From NCBI GenBank assembly GCA_015709655.1, contig CP054181.1, positions 2,772,207 through 2,836,206 on the forward strand: 64,000 nt of DNA, read 5' to 3'. This stretch comes from Ignavibacteria bacterium (GTDB lineage Bacteria; Bacteroidota; Ignavibacteria; Kapaibacteriales; Kapaibacteriaceae). The translations under genes and the position numbers were made by a program. The notes under the pieces were generated by a model, which saw only the letters and a program-made list of their open reading frames with translations, was not told the DNA's origin and did no database searches. Each line of letters starts with the position of its first letter. Positions within the stretch are counted from its first letter, which is position 1. Below, in pieces: positions 8,357 through 18,422 of this stretch.

Positions 8357-9644
8357 TCAGGATTAGTGTGTGCTGAAGAATTTGTTCTACACTGTGCTTG
8401 AGTTCGCGGACTTCATCGCAGGCAGGAACAAAATCACGCAGGAACTGCTCCAGGATCATTCTGTTTTTTGCCTCAGGCTGTTCACTGCCGAAGGCTTCCT
8501 TGATCCACTCAAAGAATGTTCGCTTTACCGAGGTGCCAGAAAGCGCTGAAAGGGGCTCCTTCATGCGCCGTGGCTCTGACCGCAGCTTGTCCAGAATCTC
8601 AGTAAAGTCCAGCAGGATTGTCACCTGATCAAAAGCGCGCGATGATGTTAGTGAGTTCAGTACCGTGGTGTACGACTTCTTAAACATTGCAACTTCTTCG
8701 GGGAGGCCGACGGTAGCAAAGATGAAATACAGTCTGCTGACATCTTCGTGAGCAACATGGGTACGGCCTTTAAGCATGGCAAGTGCCCGGAGCAGATCCA
8801 GGGATTTGGCCTGGGTCCGTGGCGAGATGTAGAAGTCGCCACCGGAGGTAGCCTTTAACTGTTCGCTATGCTGACGGTTTCGGAGAAATTCGTAGTGCCG
8901 AATGACGATGTTGGTAAAGTATAACATCTCGTTGGTAATACTGATTACCATGTCGTCAGCCAGACCCCGAACAACAAGGCTCAGGTGTTTCAGCTTCGCA
9001 AAGCTGATTTTCTGTGGGGGTTCCACCACCCGACCGCCATGCTCCAGATACTGCTGCGAAATCTTGTACTGGATAAACGGATCTTTATCGGGAAGGATGA
9101 GCGCTTTGAACAGAAACCTGTCAAGCAGTGCTTCGGTCACCTCGGAAATCCGCAGGTAGTTCGTGGCTGCAATAACGGTATGAAGGGGAGAGGCTACGTC
9201 CTGTACGCCACGCATCAGTCTGCGCTCGTTAAGCAGTGAGAGAAGGGCACGAAGGGTAAAATCATTGGCGTCGAAAATCTCGTCAATAAAGCCAAACTCG
9301 CTCTCCACCAAAGAGCCTTCGGTGTTATGGACAATTCGGCCGATTTTCAGAGCTTCAAGATCGAGGCCGCCAAAAAACGTGTCGGGCTGCTGTTCCTTAC
9401 TGGCCTGCACCCGAAAAATCCGGCCTCCGTCGAACATTCGAAAAATCTGTTCTGCCAGGAGTGACTTACCGGCACCCGTGCGGCTTTGCAGCAGAAGATG
9501 TTCACCGGTCAGCAGAGCACAAATTGCCTGTTCAATGACTTCCTCGCGGTTAATAACCCGACTGCCGATGAACTCTGCAGCCCCTTTCAATTCAAGTGAA
9601 ACTTGTTCGATTGACGGTAGAACTTCGTGGTACTCTGTTGGCAT
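8328..9644 (-). CDS. MoxR-family AAA+ ATPase (RavA-like)
   Basis: This 438-residue ATPase has Walker A SRTGAGKS (about 54-61), Walker B GFIDEIF, and the MoxR-type sensor region (VIAATNYLRISEVTEALLDRF). The N-terminal INREEVIEQAICALLTGEHLLL is the usual RavA/MoxR entry to the AAA+ fold. Residues beyond about 310 form a family-specific helical tail. A good ribosome site (GAAAGGAG) lies 7 bases before the ATG. It is the first gene of a two-gene unit with the VWA protein and is divergent from uvrC across 54 bases. AAA+ hexamers of this family use ATP to remodel client proteins with their VWA partner. RavA subtype is a best guess. Confidence 0.88.
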   Translation of the reverse strand: MPTEYHEVLPSIEQVSLELKGAAEFIGSRVINREEVIEQAICALLTGEHLLLQSRTGAGKSLLAEQIFRMFDGGRIFRVQASKEQQPDTFFGGLDLEALKIGRIVHNTEGSLVESEFGFIDEIFDANDFTLRALLSLLNERRLMRGVQDVASPLHTVIAATNYLRISEVTEALLDRFLFKALILPDKDPFIQYKISQQYLEHGGRVVEPPQKISFAKLKHLSLVVRGLADDMVISITNEMLYFTNIVIRHYEFLRNRQHSEQLKATSGGDFYISPRTQAKSLDLLRALAMLKGRTHVAHEDVSRLYFIFATVGLPEEVAMFKKSYTTVLNSLTSSRAFDQVTILLDFTEILDKLRSEPRRMKEPLSALSGTSVKRTFFEWIKEAFGSEQPEAKNRMILEQFLRDFVPACDEVRELKHSVEQILQHTLILIERELNRSE

Positions 9645-9698
9645 TGCAACTCCTTTCTCAGCGAATATATGGTATCGGGATAGCCCTATTTTGCAGGT

Positions 9699-11528
9699 AT
9701 GGAAAAATTATCTCCATCCGAGCTTGCAGCAAAACTCAGGGTTTCAACGCTTCCAACGGTTCCGTGCGTGTACCTGTACAAGAATGAAGCCGGTGAGGTT
9801 ATCTATGTTGGCAAGGCAAAAAACCTGCGGAACAGGGTCCGCCAGTATTTTCAGGAGGGTAAGCCTGTGGATGCGAAGACGATGGTGCTGCGGTCCAAAA
9901 TTGCCAGTCTTGAATACATCGTCACCGATACCGAGCCCGAAGCTCTTCTCCTTGAGAATACACTGATCAAGGAGCATAAGCCTAAGTATAACATCCTTCT
10001 GAAAGATGACAAGAGTTATCCGTATATCCGGATTACGAACGAGGACTATCCGCGTGTCTTTAAAACACGCAGGGTGGTCAAGGATGGAAGTAAATACTAC
10101 GGACCATATACAGATGGCACGTTCCTGTACTACCTTATGAAGACAATACGGGCGGTGTTTCCGCTACGGACCTGTGAACTGCCGCTGACAACTGATAATG
10201 TGAAAACCGGACGGTTCACGGTATGCCTGGAATATCATATCAAGCGGTGCGACGGGCCGTGCGAAAACCTGATTTCGCAAGAAGAGTATTTGGCATACAT
10301 CCACCAGGTAGAACAAATCCTTACCGGACGGTCGAACGACCTGGAGTTACAAATGGAGCAACACATGCAGCAACTGTCAGACGAGCTCCGGTTTGAAGAA
10401 GCACGGATTGTTCTGAAGCGTCTGGAGCGCTTGCGGGAGTACACCGCCAAACAGAAGGTTGTTAGCGCAGACTCAGCAGACCGTGATGTGTTCGCACTTG
10501 CACGAATTGGAAACAACGTCTGCACGGTGATTTTTACGGTTCGCAACGGACAGCTCACGGGTAAGCGACACTTTTTTATTAAGCAGGCTACTGATACCGA
10601 CGGCGATATCCTTAGAAGTGTTATCGAGCAGTGGTACGTAGAGCAGGATCATATTCCTGCAGAGGTAATGCTTCCGTTTGCCGTTGATGATGAATCAGTG
10701 ATAGAATTTCTGAGGATGAAGTCGGGTAAGAAGGTTGAATTTCTTGTCCCCAAGATTGGCGACAAAAAAAAGCTGCTATCGCTGGCAGAAACCAATGCCG
10801 ATCATCTGCTGCGTGAACTGCTGCTGCAGCAGGCACAAAAAGACCAGGTGATGCCCCGGGCAGTAATGAGTTTGCAGCGTGACCTTCATTTGAGCAAACT
10901 GCCGCGGCGTATCGAGTGTTTTGACAACTCACACATGCAGGGCACTGACTATGTTAGCTCGATGGTTGTATTCGTAGATGGTAAGCCTCGAAGTTCAGAG
11001 TTCAGAACCTTCAGGCTACGAACGGTTGAAGGGAATAATGACTTCGACGCGATGAAGGAGGTGATAACTCGCCGCTATAGCGGATCGCTGAAGGATATGC
11101 CATTACCGGATTTGTGCATAATTGACGGCGGAAGGGGACAGCTAAACGCTGCATTGGATGCCCTTCGGTCCGTTGGAATCGCTGGGAGCTTTACGGTTAT
11201 CGGTCTTGCAAAAAAACTTGAGGAAGTGATTGTCCCGGGAGAGCAGGACTCCGTGTTCCTGCCTAAAACATCAAGCAGCCTTCGTTTACTGCAACAGGCC
11301 CGCGATCAGGCACATCGGGTTGCAATTAATTATCACCGGAAACTCCGGAGTTCGCGAACTTTGCAGTCCGAACTGGAACAGATAAACGGTGTCGGAGCCA
11401 AAACTGCCGCACGGCTACTTATTGCACTTGGTTCGGTAGAATCTATTAAACATGCCAGTAAAGAACAGTTGATGGAGATTGTTAGTAAAAAAGTTGCTGA
11501 AAGTATTTACGGGTACTTTCATTCATGA
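9699..11528 (+). CDS. uvrC: UvrABC system protein C (excinuclease)
   Basis: UvrC makes both incisions in nucleotide excision repair after UvrA/UvrB damage recognition. At 609 residues it is full length. The N-terminal GIY-YIG nuclease domain (PCVYLYKN ... VIYVGKAKNLRNRVRQYF, about 18-50) makes the 3' cut. The UvrB-binding UVR motif lies at about 205-240 (LSDELRFEEARIVLKRLERL). The RNase H-like domain (ECFDNSHMQGTDYVSSMVVF) makes the 5' cut, and a C-terminal helix-hairpin-helix (LEQINGVGAKTAARLLIALGS) binds DNA. A TATTTTG element (9687-9693) lies just upstream but is too close and too incomplete to call a promoter. The stop overlaps the next start (ATGA). Confidence 0.97.
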   Translation: MEKLSPSELAAKLRVSTLPTVPCVYLYKNEAGEVIYVGKAKNLRNRVRQYFQEGKPVDAKTMVLRSKIASLEYIVTDTEPEALLLENTLIKEHKPKYNILLKDDKSYPYIRITNEDYPRVFKTRRVVKDGSKYYGPYTDGTFLYYLMKTIRAVFPLRTCELPLTTDNVKTGRFTVCLEYHIKRCDGPCENLISQEEYLAYIHQVEQILTGRSNDLELQMEQHMQQLSDELRFEEARIVLKRLERLREYTAKQKVVSADSADRDVFALARIGNNVCTVIFTVRNGQLTGKRHFFIKQATDTDGDILRSVIEQWYVEQDHIPAEVMLPFAVDDESVIEFLRMKSGKKVEFLVPKIGDKKKLLSLAETNADHLLRELLLQQAQKDQVMPRAVMSLQRDLHLSKLPRRIECFDNSHMQGTDYVSSMVVFVDGKPRSSEFRTFRLRTVEGNNDFDAMKEVITRRYSGSLKDMPLPDLCIIDGGRGQLNAALDALRSVGIAGSFTVIGLAKKLEEVIVPGEQDSVFLPKTSSSLRLLQQARDQAHRVAINYHRKLRSSRTLQSELEQINGVGAKTAARLLIALGSVESIKHASKEQLMEIVSKKVAESIYGYFHS

Positions 11529-13387
11529 CGCCACTCATCCACTCCCTGCAGGTTGAGCTGGAAGCCCTGCTTCGCCACCAGTGGCCGTCATATACCGTGC
11601 CCGGACTGTGGGTAGGCAGTTGCGATCCGGTTACATTCCCGTCGCCACCGGCATATTTCCTTCACCAGCTTCGCGTTATCGATCGGGACAGGAAGGTTCT
11701 TCGGCAGCGCACGTGGAATCCTGAAAAAGTATTAGCCTATGGTGGAATGGTACGCCACATTACGTCATACAACCACGGACAAGGTGTTGGAACCCATGGC
11801 TGGCGGACCACAGGGACATTCCTGAAGCTTGCGGGTTTGCTCCCGTACCTCACTCGTCTTGGTGTAGATACGCTAATCCTGCAGCCTGTTACCGACATTG
11901 GCCGTGTGGCACGCAAAGGAACGCTGGGATCACCATATGCCGTTCAAAACCCATGGCGCCTAGATCCGTACCTGGCAGAGCCTGCCGTGTCATACTCAGT
12001 TGAAAATCAAGCTCGTGTTTTTATTGAACTGTGCCATAGCCTCGGCATCAAGGTTATCCTGGAAGTTGTCCTTCGCACGGCAAGTATCGACAGCTCCCTG
12101 GTTTCATCGAACCCGGAGTGGTTTTACTGGATCAACGAAGCGGAAGCTGGTGATGCAGCCCTGTTTACTCCTCCGGTGTTCCCGGCAAAAGACGTTAAGG
12201 CAATACGTCACAAGGTGGAAAAGAAACAATTTTATAATCTGTCCGAACCCTCAGCAGAGTACAGAGCGCAGTTCTCTGCTCCGCCTCTGAAAGTTGAATT
12301 TGATGAGAAGGGCTGGAAGGGGCTTGGCTCTCGCAATACAGTTTTGCGGATACCACCAGGCTTTGCAGACTGGCCACCTAATGATAATCAGCCATTGTGG
12401 ACTGATGTTACCTACCTGCGTCTGCATGACCATCCGCACTTCCGGTACATGGCATACAACACGCTCAGGATGTTTGACTCTGAGCTGGACAGCGACCACT
12501 ATCGCATTAGCCCCCTGTGGAATACACTTGCGTCGCTTATACCGTTCTATATCCGATCCTTTAACATCGATGGTGCAATGATTGACATGGGACATGCACT
12601 GCCTGCCGACCTGCGCAAGAAAATCGTTGCTGATGCAAGGTCGCTAAAGGATTCGTTTACGTTGTACTGGGAACAGTTCGATGCAGAAGGGTTGTCGGCT
12701 GCCGAGGGATACGATGCCGTTGTAGGACATCTTCCGGTAACTGCACATTCAGTATCCGAAATCGGAAAGCATATTGTTGCCGTTGCCGAACAGCAGAATA
12801 GTGTACCGGTTTTTGCATCACCTGAATCGCATAACACCATGCGTGCTGCTGTCCGTCTGGGATCGGCAAGGACAGCTATTGCGGTGTGGACCCTGCTGCG
12901 GGCGCTTCCGAGAAGCATTGGTTTTATTCATGCGGGGATGGAATTGGGTGAAGTGATTCCGGTGAATACGGGACTCGGATTCACATCTGAGGAGATTGCG
13001 CAGTATTCACACAACACATTGCCAATGTTCTCGGACGTTCCGCTTGCCTGGGATGGCTGTGCTGATACGGTTAACGCAATGGTTACGGCATCCCGACGGC
13101 TGACGGCGTCGGCATTTTGGGCTAATGCAACGCAGAGTGACAAGGTGTTCCCACTGTCAGTGACGAATACGTTACTGGGCTTCCTCAGGCTTCCGCACGG
13201 TTCACGCCAGGGCATGATTTGCCTTGCAAATTTGTCAGAAGAGCCTATCGTCACCAAAATTAGTATTCCTGCAGATTGCGGCCTGATGTTTGTTTCGCCG
13301 CACACAGGTATCAAGCACGTTGGAGGAAGGCTTGATGTTGAGTTGCCCGCAACAACCTGCGAGATGGTGTTTACGCTGCATGGCTAA
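11525..13387 (+). CDS. GH13-like alpha-amylase-family protein
   Basis: This 620-residue protein has a GH13-type (beta/alpha)8 barrel. Recognisable segments are LLPYLTRLGVDTLILQPV and LGSPYAVQNPWRLDPYLAE near the N-terminus, IDGAMIDMGHALP (nucleophile candidate D354) and TLYWEQFDAEG (acid/base candidate E383). The region-IV equivalent reads ASPESHNT, with Asn where many members have the third catalytic Asp. The layout and C-terminal beta domain recall maltosyltransferase GlgE and related alpha-glucan enzymes, but specificity cannot be set from sequence. No signal peptide, so cytoplasmic. It overlaps uvrC by four bases (ATGA), an odd pairing of repair and carbohydrate genes. It could be an active alpha-glucan transferase or a degenerate member. 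Confidence 0.7.
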   Translation: MTPLIHSLQVELEALLRHQWPSYTVPGLWVGSCDPVTFPSPPAYFLHQLRVIDRDRKVLRQRTWNPEKVLAYGGMVRHITSYNHGQGVGTHGWRTTGTFLKLAGLLPYLTRLGVDTLILQPVTDIGRVARKGTLGSPYAVQNPWRLDPYLAEPAVSYSVENQARVFIELCHSLGIKVILEVVLRTASIDSSLVSSNPEWFYWINEAEAGDAALFTPPVFPAKDVKAIRHKVEKKQFYNLSEPSAEYRAQFSAPPLKVEFDEKGWKGLGSRNTVLRIPPGFADWPPNDNQPLWTDVTYLRLHDHPHFRYMAYNTLRMFDSELDSDHYRISPLWNTLASLIPFYIRSFNIDGAMIDMGHALPADLRKKIVADARSLKDSFTLYWEQFDAEGLSAAEGYDAVVGHLPVTAHSVSEIGKHIVAVAEQQNSVPVFASPESHNTMRAAVRLGSARTAIAVWTLLRALPRSIGFIHAGMELGEVIPVNTGLGFTSEEIAQYSHNTLPMFSDVPLAWDGCADTVNAMVTASRRLTASAFWANATQSDKVFPLSVTNTLLGFLRLPHGSRQGMICLANLSEEPIVTKISIPADCGLMFVSPHTGIKHVGGRLDVELPATTCEMVFTLHG

Positions 13388-13397
13388 GAGCCGGCGT

Positions 13398-16300
13398 TTA
13401 CCAGCGCTTAACCCAGCTTAGCAAGGGGAATACTGGCCATCCACTACCTTCCTTAAGCTGTGCCAGATAGGTGAAACCTACTTCAAAGGCGTCATCGGCC
13501 CTGAAATATCGTCCGACGACCGAGACGGGTATAAATGGCATCGTTCGCATCGCAAAGCCTTCAAAGCAGAGCTTCCATTGGTCTGCTATCCGGTAATCAT
13601 ACCCAATTCCCAGGATGGTTGCATCGGCGCGGAAGGCGCCTTCAAGGAGGGTTTCATGGTGTTTGAATGTAAAGCCGGTATGAACGTTCAGTCGGCTGTC
13701 ATCGGTACCATAGCCGGCCGTTGCCCAGAGTGTGCTAAAGGTTATCCGGCTGTCCATCTCTGCCGAATAGTCCTGATTGTAGAGACTTTGTCCTGCTTGT
13801 ATGCCACCGCCCACAATAACGTTTTTTGCAACGGGTAATCCAAATTTTGCGCCGGCAGACCATGCGGCACTCCATGATGCATTATAGCCGGTGGCACCAA
13901 GCCACCGGCTTGGCAGCGGAATCATGCCACCAGCAACAACGGCAATGGTGTTGGTAATGCTATAGGTCGCTGACAGGCCAAGGGCGTTGTAAACACCGGT
14001 TGTCAAAGTCCCTGCCTTGGGAACGAGAGCCGTGGGCAACATTATTCCCCTGAATGTTGTAGGATCACGGTGTGCAAGCAGCGAGTCTGGGTGGACAACC
14101 GTAACCACAAATCGAATTTCGATGGGGTCCGGGATGCCCTGTACGGTTACGATTGCCTGAGTAGTGAAAATGCCCGGTTCCGGTGCACGGATTCCTACGT
14201 CAACGTCCCTGCGTTCTAGAGGTTGCAGTGAAAACTGCTGTTCAAATGCAGGGATAATAACCGAAGATCCCGCAACCTGAATGTTGGTAACGGTAACGGG
14301 GTGCAATCCCTGATTCACAAGCAGCTCGTCAACAGTAACATTTGTTACTGTGCCGGCGGCAACGGTACCAAGGTCAACGTCACGTCCGTCGGCTGCAATC
14401 ACTCCGCCAACACACCGTCCGGTAATTGCGGCATTAATAATGCCACCGGGAAACTGAACGTACACACGGGCTGCACGTTCACCAACCTTGGTTGGATGAA
14501 ACGAGTATGTAAGCGAGGTGGATTCACCCGGACCAAGAATAAACTCGCGCGGTGCATTTACCGAGAAGTCAGATGCCTGAGCCCCCTCAATGCGTACCCC
14601 GAAAAACCGTACTGTGTCAGGCGAGGTGTTGGTGAGTGCAACTGCCACTACTGAGTCTGTTGACTGTCCGACGGCTAACTGCCGTAAACGCACGGGACGC
14701 AGTTTAGCTGTGATTTTGTAGATCGACCACATGGCATCGCTCACGTCTTGCTGGAGTATCGGTGAGCTAACTTGATAAACGTTTACAACATTGCCCGGAC
14801 CGGCTACAGCTACGGCTGTGCCATCAGCCGAGAGTGATGGCGTAACCGAGCCTCGCTGGAGACGCATCATCGAGACGCCGGTAATGGCATCGTACACCGT
14901 TGCATGTGCCAGCGTTGAAAGAAGAAGCACTGTGCCCTGAGAATTAAGCTGGGCATTCGAGGCACCGCCAGGCTCCATCGGACGGCGGATGCTGACCATG
15001 TTGTCTCCCGTTTCCAGATCAACAATCCGCGTTGCATCAACTCCGTCTTCAAGAGCGGCCTTTCGTGAATCGTGCGACATCGCAATGTAGGTATTGTCGT
15101 TCTTGTACTGTCGCCTGGACAATGTACGTAGCGGGTTGCCCGTAGCTGCATCCCAGCTGCTAACGGTACCTAAATCATCTGCAGCAATGATTGAGCCGTC
15201 GCCGGTGAATACGGCACGGTAAAACACGTGAACACCAGCCTTGGTAATCGTGAGGTCCCGGCCTCCGCCTGCCCGCAGGTGGACCACCCGAATTGTACTG
15301 TCGGCACCGGCTATTGCTACGGCCGAGCCATCAGGAGCAACATCAACCATGACAGGCTGGCGGGCATTCACGGGAATCGTGGTAATTGCAGTACCTGATT
15401 TAAGATCAACAATATTAACATTTCTGTGTTGGGCTCCGGAGAAAGCCAAAACCCGAAACGCTGAATCAACAGAGATGTTTGATGGCAGGTGATCTGACGT
15501 ATGCTGCCAGAGCCGTGCACCGGTTTGTACATCGATGAGCGAAATCGAATCTCTGGACATCACCAGGAGCTTGGTCTCATCGTTGGAGAACGTAACGATT
15601 TGTCCGTAGCCCAGCGTATGCAGCAGTTTGCGATGTTCAACATCCCAGAGCAATACGTCACGCGGTACTGATGCGTCCCGGAGTACAGACTCTACGCCGA
15701 TAGCCAGGTATTTACCAGTTGCCGACAGGTCAACAGAAGTAACATTCAGTGTCGAAGTCGTTAACAACGGTTTTTTACTGCCGGTCGGAACCATGTGAGT
15801 AACACGAAACAAGCACGAGTCCGACGAGATATTAAAAACCTTCCACGGACGCAGATTACCTACAGCATCTTTTTGTACGTTCAGCCAGGTAGAACCAGCA
15901 TTGGTGCTGATTTCCAGCGTTACCGGAACGTCTGGTGGGAGTCCTTCCCAGCGAAGCACGGAATCGGAGTGTGCCGGGAACTTTTCGTTGCCATTGGGGA
16001 ATACCACGCGCAACGTTTTCCGTGACGGTGCCACCAGCGGATCACCGGTTATTGCATAAGCCGTAGGCAGAGGGCAAGGATTACCGCTAATGGTGATTGT
16101 ACCCACCGTATATCCCGAGGATGGAGCAATGAGTGATACCGATATGGCAAGGGTATCACCCAACTTCAGGCTGCGTGGGAGTTGAGGAGTGGTCAGGCGG
16201 AATATATCAGGGCGATCAATACTAATGTTTGTTATGGTAGAGTTCGATCCCGTACACACAAGAAGCAGGGGAGCGGGCTCTTGTGTTACCGAGTCGACCC

Positions 16301-17222
16301 GGACACTACTCGGGATGATGCTCACCCTGCTTTCTAAAACAATCGGAACATCGTCAACAAATTGATATGTAGCATTACCGGCTTGTGCCTGGATTACGGT
16401 ATGGTCAGAACACTGTTCCGGTGCTTTCCACCGCGCCATACAACCGTATTGTGTTACGGCATCTGCATAGATTCTACGGTAGGCCTCGAGTGCCTGTTCT
16501 ACCGTGGTGACATTTTCAAACCACAAACCGCCGGTCTTTTCTGCAACTGTTCGTAGTACATCAGGCATACTTAATCCAAGCGAAACGCAATACACCGTAA
16601 CTGAGTCACCTACGGCTCTGCGTATCACGCTATCAGGATCAAGAGTACCATAACCATCGGTAAGGAACACCAGTATCCTTCGGTTACGTCCGCGACTCGC
16701 AACGTCGAGGGCACCCTGAGGGGAGGTGTTGAACGCCTTGTTATAATCGGTTCCTCCCCGTGGCTTAAGACGCTGTATGGCTTCAGTCAGCTCAGACTTT
16801 GATTTCGTAAAGTCGGTTAACAACATCACGCCATCGTCAAAGGCAGTAATGGCGCAGTCAGAGTTCCCCTCCAGCGCCTGAACCCATGCAGACGCAGCCT
16901 CTGTTGCAAGTTTTAGATTCGGACCGCCCAGCCGCATTGATCCGGATACGTCAATGGTAAGAACAGACGAAATTGTTGTTGCAGGCGAGTGGTCCGGACA
17001 ATTCACCACGAGTGAATCCACGCGCCGTCCGCCCTCGGTTACACTCAAGGTGAGCGCAGTTAACGGTGCGATGGTACCTGAATTGGTAAAGTACACGACC
17101 GATGCCGAACGCCATCCGGCGGAATCCGTAACAACGGAACGGACGAAGAGAGATTCCGTAGCCTGAACTGATGATGCCGTCAGACACAAGTAAACAATCA
17201 CAAAAACGGTACAAACTCTCAT
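13398..17222 (-). CDS. Large VWA / WD40-like / ASH-like surface protein
   Basis: This 1274-residue protein starts with a signal peptide (MRVCTVFVIVYLCLTASSVQA). A VWA domain follows, with metal-site motif DVSGS at D91 and VFLTDGYG later. Residues about 490-790 hold WD40/beta-propeller-like blades (LLWDVEHRKLLHTL, SSWDAATGNPLRTLS, VNVYQVSSPILQ). Two Ig-like repeats of the kind found in ASH / choice-of-anchor domains come next (RFFGVRIEGAQASDFSVN, LGPGESTSLTYSFHPTKVG). The last ~200 residues look like outer-membrane strands (ITNTIAVVAGGMIPLPSRW ... WKLCFEGFAMR), ending W-V-K-R-W. No type IX sorting domain is evident. It overlaps the upstream delta' gene by ATGA, an unexpected coupling. Function unknown; surface adhesion or sensing is a guess. 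Confidence 0.75.
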   Translation of the reverse strand: MRVCTVFVIVYLCLTASSVQATESLFVRSVVTDSAGWRSASVVYFTNSGTIAPLTALTLSVTEGGRRVDSLVVNCPDHSPATTISSVLTIDVSGSMRLGGPNLKLATEAASAWVQALEGNSDCAITAFDDGVMLLTDFTKSKSELTEAIQRLKPRGGTDYNKAFNTSPQGALDVASRGRNRRILVFLTDGYGTLDPDSVIRRAVGDSVTVYCVSLGLSMPDVLRTVAEKTGGLWFENVTTVEQALEAYRRIYADAVTQYGCMARWKAPEQCSDHTVIQAQAGNATYQFVDDVPIVLESRVSIIPSSVRVDSVTQEPAPLLLVCTGSNSTITNISIDRPDIFRLTTPQLPRSLKLGDTLAISVSLIAPSSGYTVGTITISGNPCPLPTAYAITGDPLVAPSRKTLRVVFPNGNEKFPAHSDSVLRWEGLPPDVPVTLEISTNAGSTWLNVQKDAVGNLRPWKVFNISSDSCLFRVTHMVPTGSKKPLLTTSTLNVTSVDLSATGKYLAIGVESVLRDASVPRDVLLWDVEHRKLLHTLGYGQIVTFSNDETKLLVMSRDSISLIDVQTGARLWQHTSDHLPSNISVDSAFRVLAFSGAQHRNVNIVDLKSGTAITTIPVNARQPVMVDVAPDGSAVAIAGADSTIRVVHLRAGGGRDLTITKAGVHVFYRAVFTGDGSIIAADDLGTVSSWDAATGNPLRTLSRRQYKNDNTYIAMSHDSRKAALEDGVDATRIVDLETGDNMVSIRRPMEPGGASNAQLNSQGTVLLLSTLAHATVYDAITGVSMMRLQRGSVTPSLSADGTAVAVAGPGNVVNVYQVSSPILQQDVSDAMWSIYKITAKLRPVRLRQLAVGQSTDSVVAVALTNTSPDTVRFFGVRIEGAQASDFSVNAPREFILGPGESTSLTYSFHPTKVGERAARVYVQFPGGIINAAITGRCVGGVIAADGRDVDLGTVAAGTVTNVTVDELLVNQGLHPVTVTNIQVAGSSVIIPAFEQQFSLQPLERRDVDVGIRAPEPGIFTTQAIVTVQGIPDPIEIRFVVTVVHPDSLLAHRDPTTFRGIMLPTALVPKAGTLTTGVYNALGLSATYSITNTIAVVAGGMIPLPSRWLGATGYNASWSAAWSAGAKFGLPVAKNVIVGGGIQAGQSLYNQDYSAEMDSRITFSTLWATAGYGTDDSRLNVHTGFTFKHHETLLEGAFRADATILGIGYDYRIADQWKLCFEGFAMRTMPFIPVSVVGRYFRADDAFEVGFTYLAQLKEGSGWPVFPLLSWVKRW

Positions 17223-18373
17223 GCAGGGCCGTGTTCACGTGGAATATTCGATCGAAGGCAACAGTCCCGAATGCAAAGCATCAGGCTTAACATTACCAGA
17301 TGAATCTGCACGTTTCGTGAGATATCAAAGCTGGCTTTTTCAATTTCAGAAATAATCTTCTGCATGTTAACTGACGGGAATGAAGTCACAAATTTCTCCA
17401 AAGCCTGTGGATCAAAGTAGGTAAATGCAGAATTCGGTTCTCCGCCTGCGATTAGGGTCTGGATGTCTTTAAACCACAGCGCAAGTACGGAGCATATCGA
17501 AACAGCTTTTTGCTTATCCCGTCGGTCCAGCATGGTTTCAATTGCAGACGTAACCCGCATTCGGTACTCTCGTCCATGCAATGATGCTCGAAGTAACGTC
17601 AGCGTCTCCTCAAAAACGCCCCGTAAATCATCGGTGGCAACCTGTACTGCATGCAAAAAATTGCCTTGAGCAACCGATGCGGCAAGCATGGCGTCGGTTT
17701 CAGAGCTGCCGCGTTTTATTAGTTCCCCAACCACGTCATGCGTAGAGATAGGCGGGACGAACAGGCGCTGGCATCTCGACGTTATCGTTGCCAGCAACCG
17801 GTCAGGTTGGGCGGCGGTAAGAATAAGAAGGGTATTGGGATGGGGCTCTTCCAATGTTTTCAAGAATGCGTTCGCAGCCTCTGTTGTCAGCGTTTCGGCC
17901 CTATGCAGAATTACAACCCGGTACCCCTGCTGCACTGCCGACAAAGCCAGCGACCGCTTAAGTTCACGGATCTGGCTAATCCGAATGGTAGCAGCTCCCG
18001 GAAGAATAAACGGCTGATACGGGTCGTTGGCAACGCTTGTGATTAATTCGGACAGTTCCTCCAGAACATCAGCGGGAAGGTCGGCCTCGCTGTCGGCCTT
18101 TCCCGATGGCAATGCTGTGATGAGCTGAAGGTTGGGATGGCGCAGCTGGGCATTCTGAACGCACGACCTGCAGACTCCACAGGCATCTATGCCATTGGCA
18201 CCCGTAGATCGCTGCTCGCACAAGACAACGCGTGCATACGCAGTAGCCAGTGCCAATGTCCCGCAACCCTCAGCCCCCTCCAGAAGGAGAGCCTGTGGTA
18301 TCCTGTCGGACAATATCGACCGCTGCAATATTCGAATGATGGCCGCCTGGCCAACTACACGTTCCCATGCCAT
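17219..18373 (-). CDS. holB: DNA polymerase III delta'-type clamp-loader subunit
   Basis: The protein (384 residues from the ATG at 18373, MAWERVVGQAAIIRILQRS) has the clamp-loader AAA+ fold. The P-loop position reads GAEGCGTLALA and lacks the Lys needed for ATP, as is usual for delta'. A zinc-module cysteine cluster follows (CGVCRSC plus an upstream Cys), then conserved RISQIRELKRSLALS, VVILHRAETLTTEAANAFLKTLEEPHPNTLLIL and TITSRCQRL. It loads the sliding clamp with DnaX and delta. An in-frame start seven codons upstream (18394) is possible but adds residues not normally present. It is divergent from the response-regulator gene by 49 bases. Confidence 0.88.
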   Translation of the reverse strand: MAWERVVGQAAIIRILQRSILSDRIPQALLLEGAEGCGTLALATAYARVVLCEQRSTGANGIDACGVCRSCVQNAQLRHPNLQLITALPSGKADSEADLPADVLEELSELITSVANDPYQPFILPGAATIRISQIRELKRSLALSAVQQGYRVVILHRAETLTTEAANAFLKTLEEPHPNTLLILTAAQPDRLLATITSRCQRLFVPPISTHDVVGELIKRGSSETDAMLAASVAQGNFLHAVQVATDDLRGVFEETLTLLRASLHGREYRMRVTSAIETMLDRRDKQKAVSICSVLALWFKDIQTLIAGGEPNSAFTYFDPQALEKFVTSFPSVNMQKIISEIEKASFDISRNVQIHLVMLSLMLCIRDCCLRSNIPREHGPA

Positions 18374-18422
18374 TACACAAATATCGGGTATCAACGTGAG
18401 CCGGTGTGTTGTAAATTACACG

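Noticed and set aside
18189..18422. N-terminal extension of the response regulator
   Set aside because: The 78 extra codons overlap holB on the other strand and do not resemble any regulator domain; the receiver begins exactly at MRVLVVEDE.
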